Of a stretch of DNA of 25,725 nucleotides, positions 1 through 8,484 are shown one piece after another. Source of the DNA: SZUA-287 sp036397975 (GTDB lineage Bacteria > Bacteroidota > Ignavibacteria > UBA10030 > UBA6906); NCBI GenBank assembly GCA_036397975.1, contig DASWHW010000175.1:1-25725 (forward strand), given 5' to 3'. Position 1 is the stretch's first letter. Every line of letters starts with the position of its first letter. The position numbers and the translations under genes were made by a program. A model generated the notes under the pieces. That model was not told the origin of the DNA. It was given only the letters and a program-made list of their open reading frames with translations, and did not search any database.

Positions 1-699
1 CTTAATGTCCGCTACCTTATTGTAGGGACTGTAGATGAACACACGCAGCGCCTCGACCGTCATAGTAGAGATGGCATAAACGAAGTAAAACAAAAGGAGG
101 TACTTCAGACTTCGCAGCGGATAGTCAAGCCACCGGGGAAGCGTCAGGTTCCGCCGAAATATTTTCTGGCCAAGCATCCAGAGCGATTCACTGAGCGTGC
201 CGATCGGGCAGAGCCAGCTGCAGAAAGATTTCTTGAGAACGATGCTGACACCAACAATGGCAAGAAGGATAAACATCGAGGCCGGGTGAATCCCGTTGAT
301 TATCCCGGTGTCAATCCAGTACTTCAAGCTCATCAGCGCGCTGATGGGAAGAAACCCCTCTGCTCCCGGCGGGCGCTCAACGTAGTGCGCTACTTCTCCT
401 GACAATCCCCACTTCGTGAACAAATAGAATTCAATCCCGATCCAGACGCAGAGCAACACAAACGAAGCTTGAATGGTAGACCGGAGGAACTGCGAGTCTT
501 CCCGCAAACGCCACAAAAGCCGGTTGTACCATACAGGCTCAAGCGAGAACTTGATCGGTCTTTTACTCAATTCCAGCGGAATTTTCTTTACCGCCGGACG
601 CTGTTCTTTTTTTGGTATGTTCACTGAATGACGGATGGCGACGGGTTTGAGGTCGAGGATGGCGTTATCTGCTGTCCGCTCCAACTCGAGGATGCTCAT
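1..699 (-). CDS. NosR/NapH-like 4Fe-4S membrane protein, N-terminal part (runs off window)
   Basis: An open frame of 233 codons starts with ATG at 699 and leaves the window at base 1 still open, so the C-terminus is missing. After a polar N-terminus of about 70 residues there are hydrophobic segments near residues 77-95, 137-156 and 198-212. Directly after the second lies a C160-x3-C164-P motif (FCSWLCPIG), the signature of the membrane polyferredoxin family of NosR, NapH and CcoG, where it is associated with electron transfer at the membrane. The usual soluble 2x[4Fe-4S] domain would lie beyond the window. The ATG overlaps the stop of the Rrf2 gene (ATGA), so the two are probably translationally coupled. 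Which family member this is cannot be told from the fragment; a role in respiratory electron supply or metal-centre maturation is inference. Confidence 0.8.
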   Translation of the reverse strand, partial: MSILELERTADNAILDLKPVAIRHSVNIPKKEQRPAVKKIPLELSKRPIKFSLEPVWYNRLLWRLREDSQFLRSTIQASFVLLCVWIGIEFYLFTKWGLSGEVAHYVERPPGAEGFLPISALMSLKYWIDTGIINGIHPASMFILLAIVGVSIVLKKSFCSWLCPIGTLSESLWMLGQKIFRRNLTLPRWLDYPLRSLKYLLLFYFVYAISTMTVEALRVFIYSPYNKVADIK

Positions 700-1148
700 T
701 GAGCAACTTCCTCATGATATCCGGGCTTCTCCATTCGCAGGGCGAGCTCATTGATGTTCTTCCCGGCAAGCATCTTGTAGAGACCCTCCCGGAGAGTTGA
801 CCACTGGTAATGCACTGAACAAGGATTCTCACTTGAGCAAACCGGAAAGCCAAGGACACACGAGTGCATGAAGTCCACCCCATCGACCGCTTCAACGATG
901 TGGAGAAGCGTAATGTCCTCCGCCGGCATTCCCAGAGCAAATCCGCCGGTCGGACCTTTATGCGAGAGCAATAACCCTGTATGTGTCAATGCTTGAAGGA
1001 TCTTTCCCAGAAAGTGGTACGGAATACGGAGATGATCGGTAAGCTCTTTGATTGACGTATGCTCGCCATCTTCTTTCGTAGCAAGATAGAGAATGGCCTG
1101 AAGGGCGTATTCACATTGTCGGCTGAAGATAAGGCTTGATGATTTCAT
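696..1148 (-). CDS. Rrf2-family Fe-S transcriptional regulator
   Basis: This 150-residue protein has the Rrf2 layout. An N-terminal winged helix (residues about 8-72, including YALQAILYLA and the wing KGPTGGFAL) is followed by a dimerisation helix and three cysteines, C97, C104 and C110. In NsrR, IscR and RsrR, three cysteines at this place bind an Fe-S cluster that senses NO, cluster supply or redox state. Spacing here is C-x6-C-x5-C, close to NsrR (C-x5-C-x5-C), so cluster binding is likely, but the signal cannot be assigned. The gene starts 2 bp after hemN ends and its stop overlaps the start of the polyferredoxin gene, so the three form one operon. Autoregulation, or control of anaerobic respiration and heme genes, is a reasonable inference. 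Confidence 0.88.
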   Translation of the reverse strand: MKSSSLIFSRQCEYALQAILYLATKEDGEHTSIKELTDHLRIPYHFLGKILQALTHTGLLLSHKGPTGGFALGMPAEDITLLHIVEAVDGVDFMHSCVLGFPVCSSENPCSVHYQWSTLREGLYKMLAGKNINELALRMEKPGYHEEVAQ

Positions 1149-1150
1149 CG

Positions 1151-2527
1151 TTACACCGTTTTGGAAAATAATGGTATTGTCTCATCGAGAGACTGCAGGT
1201 ACGCGTCAAAGCACATTGCTATGTTTCGAAGAACAAGTCGACCGGGTTCAGTCACTTCGATAGCGTCAGAAGATATTCTGACCAACCGATCGACCTCAAA
1301 CTCATGAAGATCGCGAATGGAAGAGGAGAAGTATTTCTGAAAGCTGATGCCGAATCGTTGTTCGACATCGGGAATCGAGAGTTTCAAATCGCACATGAGG
1401 CGCATAATGACATGCTTGCGAATATGGTCGTCCTCTGTCATGCGGTAACCGACGTGGGTCGCAAGTCTTCCCTCGTTTATTGCCTTGTAATAATCAGGCA
1501 AGGTCTTTTCGTTCTGCGCGTAGATGTTTTCAAACTGACTGATGGACGACATGCCGAAACCATACAGATCCGTTCCCGCCTTCGTTGAATATCCCTGGAA
1601 GTTCCGATAGAGGGATTGTTCGGATTGCGCCGTCGCAAGCTCATCGTACTGCTTCGCAAAGTGATCCATGCCGATATACGCGTAGCCATGCGCAGTTAAG
1701 GTCTCGATGGTCATCTTGAGCATGTTCAGTTTTACCTCCGGCGACGGGAGATCTTCGGGGTGAATCAACTTCTGATGGGGCTTCATCCAGGGAACGTGCG
1801 CGTAATTGAACACCGCAAGTCTGTCCGGGTGAAGCTGAATCACTTTGGCGAGAGTTGCTTCGAATGATTCGAGCGTTTGCAGCGGAAGCCCATACATCAG
1901 ATCGATATTGATGCTGTCAAATTCCAACGCTTCCGCCCACTTGATCACCTGCAGCGTCATCTCCTCGGGTTGAACCCGATTGACGGCGCGTTGAACTTTC
2001 GGATTGAAATCCTGAACGCCGATGCTGATCCTGTTGAAGCCGACATGCCGCAGAGTCCCGAGATGCTTCTGCGTCAATTCGCGCGGATCAATCTCGACAC
2101 TCATTTCCACTTCCGGATCGATGCGGAAGGAGGACTTGATGTGTTCCGCGATGTCAATAATCTCGTCCGGCGTCAGATGTGTCGGGGTTCCTCCCCCCCA
2201 GTGAATTTGCGTGACCTTGCGTTGCGGTGACAATCTGCCAGAGACAAGATCGATTTCCTTTTTCATGTACTCCAGGTACTCATCGATCCTCTCGCGATCA
2301 TGCGTTACCATTGTGGTGCACCCGCAGAAGTAGCAGAGGGTATCGCAGAAGGGAAAGTGAAAATAGAGCGAAATGTCTCTCGAAGCATCCTCACTGTTTG
2401 TCAGCAGAATTTCCTTCTGGAAATCATCGGGAGAAAAATCTCTTTTGAAGACCGGCGCGGTCGGATAGCTGGTGTAACGAGGGCCGGGTCGATTGTACTT
2501 TCTCAGGATTTCTATGTCGACATTCAT
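1151..2527 (-). CDS. hemN: Oxygen-independent coproporphyrinogen III dehydrogenase
   Basis: HemN is a cytosolic radical SAM enzyme that decarboxylates coproporphyrinogen III to protoporphyrinogen IX without oxygen, allowing heme synthesis under anoxia. The 458-residue product matches the E. coli length. It carries the N-terminal motif RYTSYPTAP and the cysteines C61-x3-C65-x2-C68-x-C70 (E. coli 62/66/69/71), including the CxC extension typical of true HemN rather than HemW. GGGTPTHL (SAM binding) and a HemN C-terminal domain follow. I chose the ATG at 2527 because AGAAGGAG lies just upstream and the product then starts where HemN starts; a 29-residue upstream extension is possible in frame but unlike the family. 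It is the first gene of an operon with the Rrf2 regulator. Heme supply fits the putative c-heme sensor kinase nearby. Confidence 0.96.
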   Translation of the reverse strand: MNVDIEILRKYNRPGPRYTSYPTAPVFKRDFSPDDFQKEILLTNSEDASRDISLYFHFPFCDTLCYFCGCTTMVTHDRERIDEYLEYMKKEIDLVSGRLSPQRKVTQIHWGGGTPTHLTPDEIIDIAEHIKSSFRIDPEVEMSVEIDPRELTQKHLGTLRHVGFNRISIGVQDFNPKVQRAVNRVQPEEMTLQVIKWAEALEFDSINIDLMYGLPLQTLESFEATLAKVIQLHPDRLAVFNYAHVPWMKPHQKLIHPEDLPSPEVKLNMLKMTIETLTAHGYAYIGMDHFAKQYDELATAQSEQSLYRNFQGYSTKAGTDLYGFGMSSISQFENIYAQNEKTLPDYYKAINEGRLATHVGYRMTEDDHIRKHVIMRLMCDLKLSIPDVEQRFGISFQKYFSSSIRDLHEFEVDRLVRISSDAIEVTEPGRLVLRNIAMCFDAYLQSLDETIPLFSKTV

Positions 2528-2658
2528 ATTCTTTCTCCTTCTGTTCCATGGTGTTTTGCAAGGAAGGTGCCAGTGGTTCGCCACGAAAATCCTGCAAATT
2601 AACTCTGTTTTCACCGTCCAATTGCTTCAATTTCAGACTGATTTGTCAGGAATAGGAA

Positions 2659-2678
2659 GAGAAGAAGGCCTCCTTCTC
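2659..2678. promoter_or_regulatory. 20-bp near-perfect palindrome upstream of hemN
   Basis: GAGAAGAAGGCCTCCTTCTC is self-complementary apart from one position pair and lies about 130 bp upstream of the hemN start, in the 237-bp gap to the archaemetzincin gene. It has no loop, so it fits a dimeric protein-binding site better than an RNA hairpin. No bound factor can be assigned; the adjacent Rrf2 regulator is one candidate. A shorter inverted repeat (CTGATTTGTCAG, 2638-2649) lies next to it. Confidence 0.3.
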
Positions 2679-2764
2679 ATGATTCGGAATTGAGTGAATC
2701 AGGTTTTGCATCTGTGGGGAGTGATCGATTCCATTCATCTGAAATCGATAAGTATTTCGTCTTT

Positions 2765-3298
2765 TTAAGCGACGTGCAGATGAATCAACGAGGAGCAACT
2801 CTTGCAGAAGGTGATTTTCTTCAGGTCTATTTCCTCAGCATACGTTGAAGTATGCATAACGCAAGAGAGTTCTGAACAATGACGAAGTCCATATGTATGG
2901 CCTATTTCGTGAATCAACTCTTTTGAAGTTCTTTCGTGGAGCAATGTTCGGTCGGGCGGAAGGCCGTAAATCTCGGGCGAAAGTCTGTAGGAGGAGGCAA
3001 CCGCAACGTTGCCCTTAAATTCGGCTTCGCCGAAAACAAATGTGAAGATTGGACTAAAGAGATCAACCTCGCAGACAGCGACCGTTAACCCATCGGGAGG
3101 GGGAATGAGTGTCTTCATCCGGAGGAGGATCTCGCGTGCATTATACTGCCCCCGCCGGACATCATAAAATTCCTGAATATCAACCAACGGCTCCCGCACA
3201 ATTGTTGAGACGGCGAGAATCTTTCCAATGGCCGAACACGCAAACGCAAGAAGGTGCTCGTTCACTTTTCCCAACGGCATCATGCCAACGCGTTTCAT
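2765..3298 (-). CDS. amzA: Archaemetzincin-type zinc metalloprotease
   Basis: This 177-residue protein shows the archaemetzincin signature. HEIGHTYGLRHC (residues 130-141) gives the catalytic zinc site (H130, E131, H134, H140). It continues with C141-x4-C146-x-M148 (Met-turn) and, after 16 residues, C165-x2-C168, the second structural zinc site of this family. The upstream FYDVRRGQYNA segment is also typical, and length is normal with no signal peptide, so the enzyme should be cytosolic. Archaemetzincins are common in archaea, sporadic in bacteria, and their natural substrates are unknown. The ATG overlaps the stop of the NtrC-type regulator (ATGA), placing the protease third in an operon with a sensor kinase and its response regulator. 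A link to signalling is inferred from this position only. Confidence 0.93.
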   Translation of the reverse strand: MKRVGMMPLGKVNEHLLAFACSAIGKILAVSTIVREPLVDIQEFYDVRRGQYNAREILLRMKTLIPPPDGLTVAVCEVDLFSPIFTFVFGEAEFKGNVAVASSYRLSPEIYGLPPDRTLLHERTSKELIHEIGHTYGLRHCSELSCVMHTSTYAEEIDLKKITFCKSCSSLIHLHVA

Positions 3299-4644
3299 GC
3301 TTGCAGCGATTTGAGCCCAAATTTCTCAATCTTGTTGTACAAGGTTGCTCTATCGATGCCCAGGATTGTCGCACTCCGTGAAATATTCCAGCCTGTCTCG
3401 CCCAGGACCTTTTCGATATGGCGTCGTTCGATATCCTGCAACTTCATACCGTCAGTTTCGGTGATTGTTTGTGATTGAACGGGGAGATGTTCTTTCTGGA
3501 TTGTATCTCCTGTACACACCACCATGGCCCTTTCTATTGCATTCTCAAGCTCACGGACATTTCCTGGCCACTGATACGATTTGAGAGCCTGTATAGCGTC
3601 AGGGGAAAATGCCCTGATGGGTTTGTTCATGGAGCGGGCAAATCTGTCGAGAAAGAAATGAGCGAGTTTGGTAATGTCTTTTCCCCGACTGCGGAGTGGG
3701 GGAACAACAATGGGAAAAACATTGATCCGATAATACAGGTCATCCCGAAATGTCCCTTCCTTCACCATTTGCTCAAGGTTGCAGTTGGTGGCGCAGATAA
3801 CACGAAAGTCGGAGTGAATGAGCTCGCTCCCGCCAAGACGCATGAACTGTTTGGTTTCGATGACCCGAAGGAGATCCATCTGGGTCTTCCCATCGATGTT
3901 TCCTACTTCGTCGAGAAACAATGTCCCGCCGTCCGCAAGCTCGATCTTCCCCTTCCTTCTATATTGGGCACCGGTAAAGGCACCGCGTTCATGACCGAAC
4001 AACTCGCTTTCGAGAAGCGATTCAGTCATTGCCCCACAGTTCACCGTGACGATGGGAAAGCAACTTCGTTTTCCCTTGGAATGAATTGCGCGCGCGACAA
4101 GCTCTTTGCCGGTACCGCTTTCTCCACGAACAAGCACCGTCGTATCCTGTGCAGCGACCGTTTCAATGAGCGACCGAACGTGGTTCATCTCATCTGAATC
4201 TCCGATGATTTCCGTTTCACCGGTCAGCTCGCTTACCGTATCCCTGAGTCGCTGATTGTCACGCAAGAGTTCCTGCTGCTTCAACGCATTTTGGATGAGA
4301 TGGTCGAGGTAGTCCGGGTCTATCGGTTTCGTGACGTAGTCATATGCACCAAGCTTGAGCGCCTTGACTGCAGAATCAACGGACGCAAACGCTGTAATAA
4401 TAATGACGGTTATGTTTTTGTCAATTTGTTTGACCCGCTCAAGAAGCTCAATTCCGTCCATGCCTGGCATCTTGATATCCACGAGGAGAATATTCCATTT
4501 CTCACTCTGCAATTTGTTTAGCGCAGCCTTCCCGTTCTCTGCCGACTCTGCCCGAAATCCATCTTCCAAAAACCACTTCATAAGGGAATCACGAACGATC
4601 AGTTCGTCGTCAACAACAAGAATTCCAATGTCCTTCTTGGTCAT
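3295..4644 (-). CDS. Sigma-54-dependent response regulator, NtrC family
   Basis: This 449-residue protein has three domains. A receiver (residues 6-120) has acidic D12/D13, phospho-acceptor D56 (LLVDIKMPGMDG) and K106. An AAA+ domain (about 145-380) has Walker A GESGTGKE at 174-181, the sigma-54-contacting loop GAFTGA at 221-226 and Walker B TLFLDE at 241-246. A C-terminal Fis-type helix-turn-helix (about 410-446) includes ATILGIDRATLYNKI. The GAFTGA loop is intact, so it should activate sigma-54 promoters from an upstream enhancer once phosphorylated by the kinase encoded directly before it (ATGA overlap). Targets are unknown; the sigma-54-like site at 10283-10298 and the redox module at 6461-9823 are candidates by proximity only. 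Confidence 0.96.
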   Translation of the reverse strand: MTKKDIGILVVDDELIVRDSLMKWFLEDGFRAESAENGKAALNKLQSEKWNILLVDIKMPGMDGIELLERVKQIDKNITVIIITAFASVDSAVKALKLGAYDYVTKPIDPDYLDHLIQNALKQQELLRDNQRLRDTVSELTGETEIIGDSDEMNHVRSLIETVAAQDTTVLVRGESGTGKELVARAIHSKGKRSCFPIVTVNCGAMTESLLESELFGHERGAFTGAQYRRKGKIELADGGTLFLDEVGNIDGKTQMDLLRVIETKQFMRLGGSELIHSDFRVICATNCNLEQMVKEGTFRDDLYYRINVFPIVVPPLRSRGKDITKLAHFFLDRFARSMNKPIRAFSPDAIQALKSYQWPGNVRELENAIERAMVVCTGDTIQKEHLPVQSQTITETDGMKLQDIERRHIEKVLGETGWNISRSATILGIDRATLYNKIEKFGLKSLQA

Positions 4645-6290
4645 GATAATTTTCCTTCTACCGCATGTTGCTCATCAGAACTATCTTTCTGTCGCAGGGG
4701 AAGGATCACGGAAATGGTTGTTCCCTTGCCCGGGGAGGTCACCACATCGATCGATCCTTGATGGCGGCTGACAATTCCATACACTACTGCCAGCCCGAGT
4801 CCTACTCCCCGACCGTCACTCTTTGTCGTAAAGAATGGTTCGAACATATTCGCTTTCACCTCTTCTGTCATTCCCACTCCGGTATCTAGCACCTCAACGG
4901 TGACGCCCTTGCCGCTTTCCTGATCTTCGATCCGGACAGAAACGGAACCCGTATCACCGGATGCGGAAGCAGTGACCGCCTCGATTCCATTCATGATCAG
5001 AGCCATCAGCAGTTGTTGGATTTCCCCCGGGTCGCAGTATAGTTCTCCCTCAGCGGTACAGCTTCCGGAGAGACGAACACCTTTTAACTCTGCGTGGTGA
5101 TTCATGAGCAGGAGGCTTTTGTCGAGAATCTCTCTGACGTGGACGTTCCGAAAACTACTTCCCTGTCGCCGTGAAAACGACAATAAATTCTTCACAATAT
5201 TGCCGCACCGTAAAGATTCATCTGCAAGAAGCTGAAGATCTTGTCGCAACGGCTCCTTCTTCTCCTGGTCGAGCGTAAGTTTGTCGATTCGCTTCAGACT
5301 TAGTCGCGCAAATGTAAGAATACCCTCAAGGGGATTGTTGAGTTCGTGAGCAACGGTCGAAGCAAGATTTCCAAGAGAGGCCATCTTTTCGATGCGCAGG
5401 AGATGGCCATGGAGTCTATTAAGATCGTTGGTCTTTTCACGGACTCTTTCCTCCAAGGTGTTTGACCAGGCCTCGTTTTCATTCTTTGCTTTCTCCAGTT
5501 CCGAAGTCATTGTGTTGAATGCTTTTGAAAGCTGGCCGAATTCATTGTTCGTGCGAGCCACCACACGATGCCGGAGGTCATCCCCTGCGACCTTTTCCAT
5601 TCCGGTCATCAGCAGTCGCACGGGCCGTCGAAGAATAATCCAGATAAAAATTCCGGAAACAAGCGCCGTCAGGAATGCCCCACCCGAGGAGAGCAGAATC
5701 AGCTGGCGGGCACTTTCCCCGATGCGGTCATCGGCCTGCGCCAGTGACATTTTCACGTCCAGCACGCCCAGAATTGTCTTCTCCTGCGGATGGGCATGAC
5801 AAGGAGCGCCAGCACATTGGTCTTCATTCCGGATCGGCGTTATCAATCCAAGAACACGATCGCCAGAGGTTGTGGAAAAAATGCGAGAGAGTTTTGACGA
5901 AGCTGGAGGATGCGACCCGCCCAGGCCATTTTCTCCATGACAACTCACACAGGCCTCTGCATCCATGTCAACAGTTGTGTGAAGATCACCGGGAGAAGTC
6001 CCGAAGATAACAGTTCCCTGCTTATTGTAGATCCGAATCCCTTCCAGCCCGCGCTCTCCTCCTATCGAATTAATGATCTCGTGAACATCTTCTTTTCGGT
6101 TTAGAAGCATGCTGTATCTTGTCGATCGTGCAATAACATCGCTCACGCGCTGCGCGCTGAGGACAACATTCTCCATCAGATGTTGCTGCTGGATATTGAT
6201 GCTGATAATAGCGAGAATCGTTAGGATGACGACTTGCAGCGATGCAATGAGGAGGAATAAACGAAAGGCGATTGTCTGAGTAACCCGCAT
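4641..6290 (-). CDS. Membrane histidine kinase with c-type heme motifs in its sensor domain
   Basis: This 549-residue kinase has a transmembrane helix (residues 8-31), an extracytoplasmic sensor (32-195), a second helix (197-220), HAMP (221-273) and a coiled coil. HisKA follows, with H315 in VAHELNNP, then HATPase with N434, DTGVGM (469-474) and GRGVGLGL (493-500). The sensor domain carries CVSCH (114-118) and CAGAPCH (159-165). These are a classical CxxCH and a CxxxxCH heme-attachment motif, the latter known from multiheme cytochromes. Attached heme would make this a sensor of redox state, NO, CO or oxygen on the outer face of the membrane; heme attachment is inferred from motif and topology. 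The start has an AGG-type ribosome site 7 nt upstream. It is followed by its sigma-54 response regulator and an archaemetzincin, each overlapping by 4 bp. Confidence 0.93.
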   Translation of the reverse strand: MRVTQTIAFRLFLLIASLQVVILTILAIISINIQQQHLMENVVLSAQRVSDVIARSTRYSMLLNRKEDVHEIINSIGGERGLEGIRIYNKQGTVIFGTSPGDLHTTVDMDAEACVSCHGENGLGGSHPPASSKLSRIFSTTSGDRVLGLITPIRNEDQCAGAPCHAHPQEKTILGVLDVKMSLAQADDRIGESARQLILLSSGGAFLTALVSGIFIWIILRRPVRLLMTGMEKVAGDDLRHRVVARTNNEFGQLSKAFNTMTSELEKAKNENEAWSNTLEERVREKTNDLNRLHGHLLRIEKMASLGNLASTVAHELNNPLEGILTFARLSLKRIDKLTLDQEKKEPLRQDLQLLADESLRCGNIVKNLLSFSRRQGSSFRNVHVREILDKSLLLMNHHAELKGVRLSGSCTAEGELYCDPGEIQQLLMALIMNGIEAVTASASGDTGSVSVRIEDQESGKGVTVEVLDTGVGMTEEVKANMFEPFFTTKSDGRGVGLGLAVVYGIVSRHQGSIDVVTSPGKGTTISVILPLRQKDSSDEQHAVEGKLS

Positions 6291-6390
6291 CGAGCAACCT
6301 CATGGGCATGGAACCAACTACAGAGTGGTAAGGTCACAAATCATGCCACCGGGAACTCTTTCATTTGCACAAACCAATGGTGTTTTGGAT

Positions 6391-6433
6391 GATGGGAGTT
6401 TTTCCTTTCCTATTCGTAGGAAAAACTCCCATC
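6391..6433. terminator. Perfect 16-bp inverted repeat between two operons (possible terminator)
   Basis: GATGGGAGTTTTTCCT (6391-6406) is exactly complementary to 6418-6433, with an 11-nt loop. It lies just after the stop of the NrfD-like gene and before the sensor kinase gene. Its position suits a terminator or processing signal for the redox operon. There is no clear run of U after the stem on either strand, so factor-independent termination is not certain. It may also attenuate read-through into the kinase operon or act as an mRNA stabiliser. Confidence 0.5.
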
Positions 6434-6460
6434 GATAATTTCAGTCTGATTGGTACGAAA

Positions 6461-7672
6461 TCATCCGTGTTCCCCAATGGCTGACACATCAGTATCCGAG
6501 GGGATGGTCTCAAACACCGGCTTCATCGATCGAAGACTTCTTCCCTTCGCATCAGATTCAGATTCCGTGGCAAAGACCGGAAAGTAACGCGCCATGATTC
6601 CAAAGGTTGCAAACCCAGCTGTCACAAGAGCAATAGTAATGGCCAGCTCCTGCCATGATGGAATGTAGACTTTGTTGGGCCATTGCTCCATACTGGTAAT
6701 GGCCGTATTGATCCGATGCGCAACGAATCCCAGGATGACAAACAGAGACGAATAAAAAAGTCCCGCCTTGTTCGTTCGTATTCGTCTCGAAAGAAGCAGG
6801 AAGAATGGAAGGACGACACCAATCAGCATTTCTCCAAGAAAGAGCAGACTTTGATATGTCGGTTGAAAAACGAATTGCAACGCGTCCCGATTGATGAGAT
6901 CCTGTACACGAACCGTAAAGTACAGGGCAAGGACGACAACAATCACGCGAGAGATGTCCGAAAGCAGCGTCAGTTCTATTTCCTTCTTGAAGACTCTCGA
7001 CGACAGATACGATTCAAAAATAATCATGCTCAAACCTGCCGCAACGCATGAGATGATAAAAAGGAAAGGCAGAATGTTTGAGTACCAGAGAGGGTGCATC
7101 CTCCCCGGGATAATCAGGAACAACGATCCGAGAGAGGATTGATGAAGCGTCGAGAGAAGGACGCCTATCGCAACAAGCGGGATTGCAATGCTCTTAATAA
7201 TTCGCTGGGCCCGACGGAGTTTGAATCTCTCAAAAACCACAGGACTGAATTCAAGAGCCAGCACCGTCGTGTAGAGCATAACGCACCACGCCACCTCAAA
7301 CATCACCGAACGCGGGTTCCAATAGATCAGCGCATGCCAGATCGCCCATGGCCGACCGAGGTCAACCATCAAGCCTGCGATCACCAGGAGGTATCCGAGA
7401 AAAGCCGTGAGGATACTCGGGCGTAAGATCGGTTTGAATCGCTCGAGATTCAGAATGTGGACAGTTCCCGCAACGATGAACCCTCCCGCCGCGAGGCCCA
7501 CTCCAACGAGAATATCGAACCCAATCCAGAGCCCCCAGGGAAAAACGTCAGAGAGACTTGTCGTTGCCCCAAGGCCGCGTGAATACCGATCAATCGCGGC
7601 AGCGAGACCAAGCAACAACAAAGAACCAGCGATTATTTTCCAGGCGGTTAAGCCACTTATTCTTTTCTTCAT
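6461..7672 (-). CDS. NrfD/HybB-like integral membrane quinone-interacting subunit
   Basis: This 403-residue protein is strongly hydrophobic, with about ten transmembrane helices. It carries family-like sequence FPWGLWIGFDILVGVGLAAGGF near residues 44-65 and the conserved-type stretch LGRPWAIWH. It belongs to the NrfD/PsrC/HybB superfamily, whose members exchange electrons between menaquinone and an associated multi-cluster ferredoxin and carry no prosthetic group themselves. The start overlaps the HybA-like gene (ATGA), so the pair forms the membrane core of one complex. It is the last gene of a four-gene operon and is followed by the long inverted repeat. A polar tail of about 35 residues ends the protein. 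The reaction partner cannot be named from sequence. Confidence 0.9.
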   Translation of the reverse strand: MKKRISGLTAWKIIAGSLLLLGLAAAIDRYSRGLGATTSLSDVFPWGLWIGFDILVGVGLAAGGFIVAGTVHILNLERFKPILRPSILTAFLGYLLVIAGLMVDLGRPWAIWHALIYWNPRSVMFEVAWCVMLYTTVLALEFSPVVFERFKLRRAQRIIKSIAIPLVAIGVLLSTLHQSSLGSLFLIIPGRMHPLWYSNILPFLFIISCVAAGLSMIIFESYLSSRVFKKEIELTLLSDISRVIVVVLALYFTVRVQDLINRDALQFVFQPTYQSLLFLGEMLIGVVLPFFLLLSRRIRTNKAGLFYSSLFVILGFVAHRINTAITSMEQWPNKVYIPSWQELAITIALVTAGFATFGIMARYFPVFATESESDAKGRSLRSMKPVFETIPSDTDVSAIGEHG

Positions 7673-8484
7673 CGGGACTCACCTCCCTTTCCAGTATTGT
7701 TTCCGCGCTTTTCTTGAATCTTCTCCGCTATCCTCAGTCGTTCCTCTTCTGCTTCAAATCTGGCTACTTCCACACGCCTCGCAGTAATCCAATGGATACC
7801 CATCAAAAGGACGGTCGCAGCAACAGAGTATTTCGGAATCTGGGAAAGAACCTTCCATGACAGTTGAGGAATAGGTTCGGTTGAAAGATTTTTGGGAAAA
7901 CCTAATTCCTCGAACGGAATTCCGGACAGGTACATCACGGATGTACCACCGGCCTCGGTCAGGCCATAGATATGGTCCACATATTCCTCAGGAGAGGCCT
8001 GGATTCTACGATGTCCTTCACGAATGAGCTCTTCCCTGTCGCCAAACATTGTTGCTCCTGTCGGACATGCCTCTGTACATGCTGTTACACCTCCGTTGGC
8101 AACTCGTTCTGCACACATTCTGCACTTTTGAACTCGCGGAATCAGACTTGACCACTCATACCGCGGGACCTGGAACGGGCATGCCTGCATGCAATACCGG
8201 CAGCCAATGCATTTATCCGCATCATAGAGCACCGGTCCATCACTTGTCTTGGTGAATGCGCCCACAAGACAAGCAGAGACACAAGTGGGCTCGACGCAAT
8301 GCATGCACATCCTGCGAACAAAGACCTCATCATTGTGATACGCTTGCAAAACCGTATAGTGCTCGGCCGATAACTGCTTCGCTTCTTCCTGAGGCAACCC
8401 ATTTGCCTCCGCACATGCGCGCATACATTCTCCGCAGCCAATGCATTTCGTAATGTCGATCAGAAGCCCCTTGGGAGTGTTCAT
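7669..8484 (-). CDS. HybA/NrfC-like four-cluster ferredoxin with C-terminal membrane anchor
   Basis: This 271-residue protein contains four Cys groups for four [4Fe-4S] clusters: C14-C17-C20-C24, C60-C63-C68-C72, C92-C95-C98-C102 and C121-C124-C136-C140. This is the pattern of HybA, NrfC and DmsB electron-transfer subunits. A single hydrophobic helix lies at about 218-234, followed by a charged tail, as in HybA. Unlike E. coli HybA there is no Tat signal; the protein starts directly with the first cluster region, so the clusters may face the cytoplasm. It overlaps the NrfD-like gene downstream and a GcvH-like gene upstream by 4 bp each. It probably passes electrons between the NrfD subunit and an unidentified catalytic partner. 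Confidence 0.92.
   Translation of the reverse strand: MNTPKGLLIDITKCIGCGECMRACAEANGLPQEEAKQLSAEHYTVLQAYHNDEVFVRRMCMHCVEPTCVSACLVGAFTKTSDGPVLYDADKCIGCRYCMQACPFQVPRYEWSSLIPRVQKCRMCAERVANGGVTACTEACPTGATMFGDREELIREGHRRIQASPEEYVDHIYGLTEAGGTSVMYLSGIPFEELGFPKNLSTEPIPQLSWKVLSQIPKYSVAATVLLMGIHWITARRVEVARFEAEEERLRIAEKIQEKRGNNTGKGGESR

Noticed and set aside
3475..4197. 240-codon open frame on the plus strand
   Set aside because: It lies wholly antisense to the AAA+ domain of the sigma-54 regulator, whose motifs are unmistakable; the sequence resembles no family and has no ribosome site.
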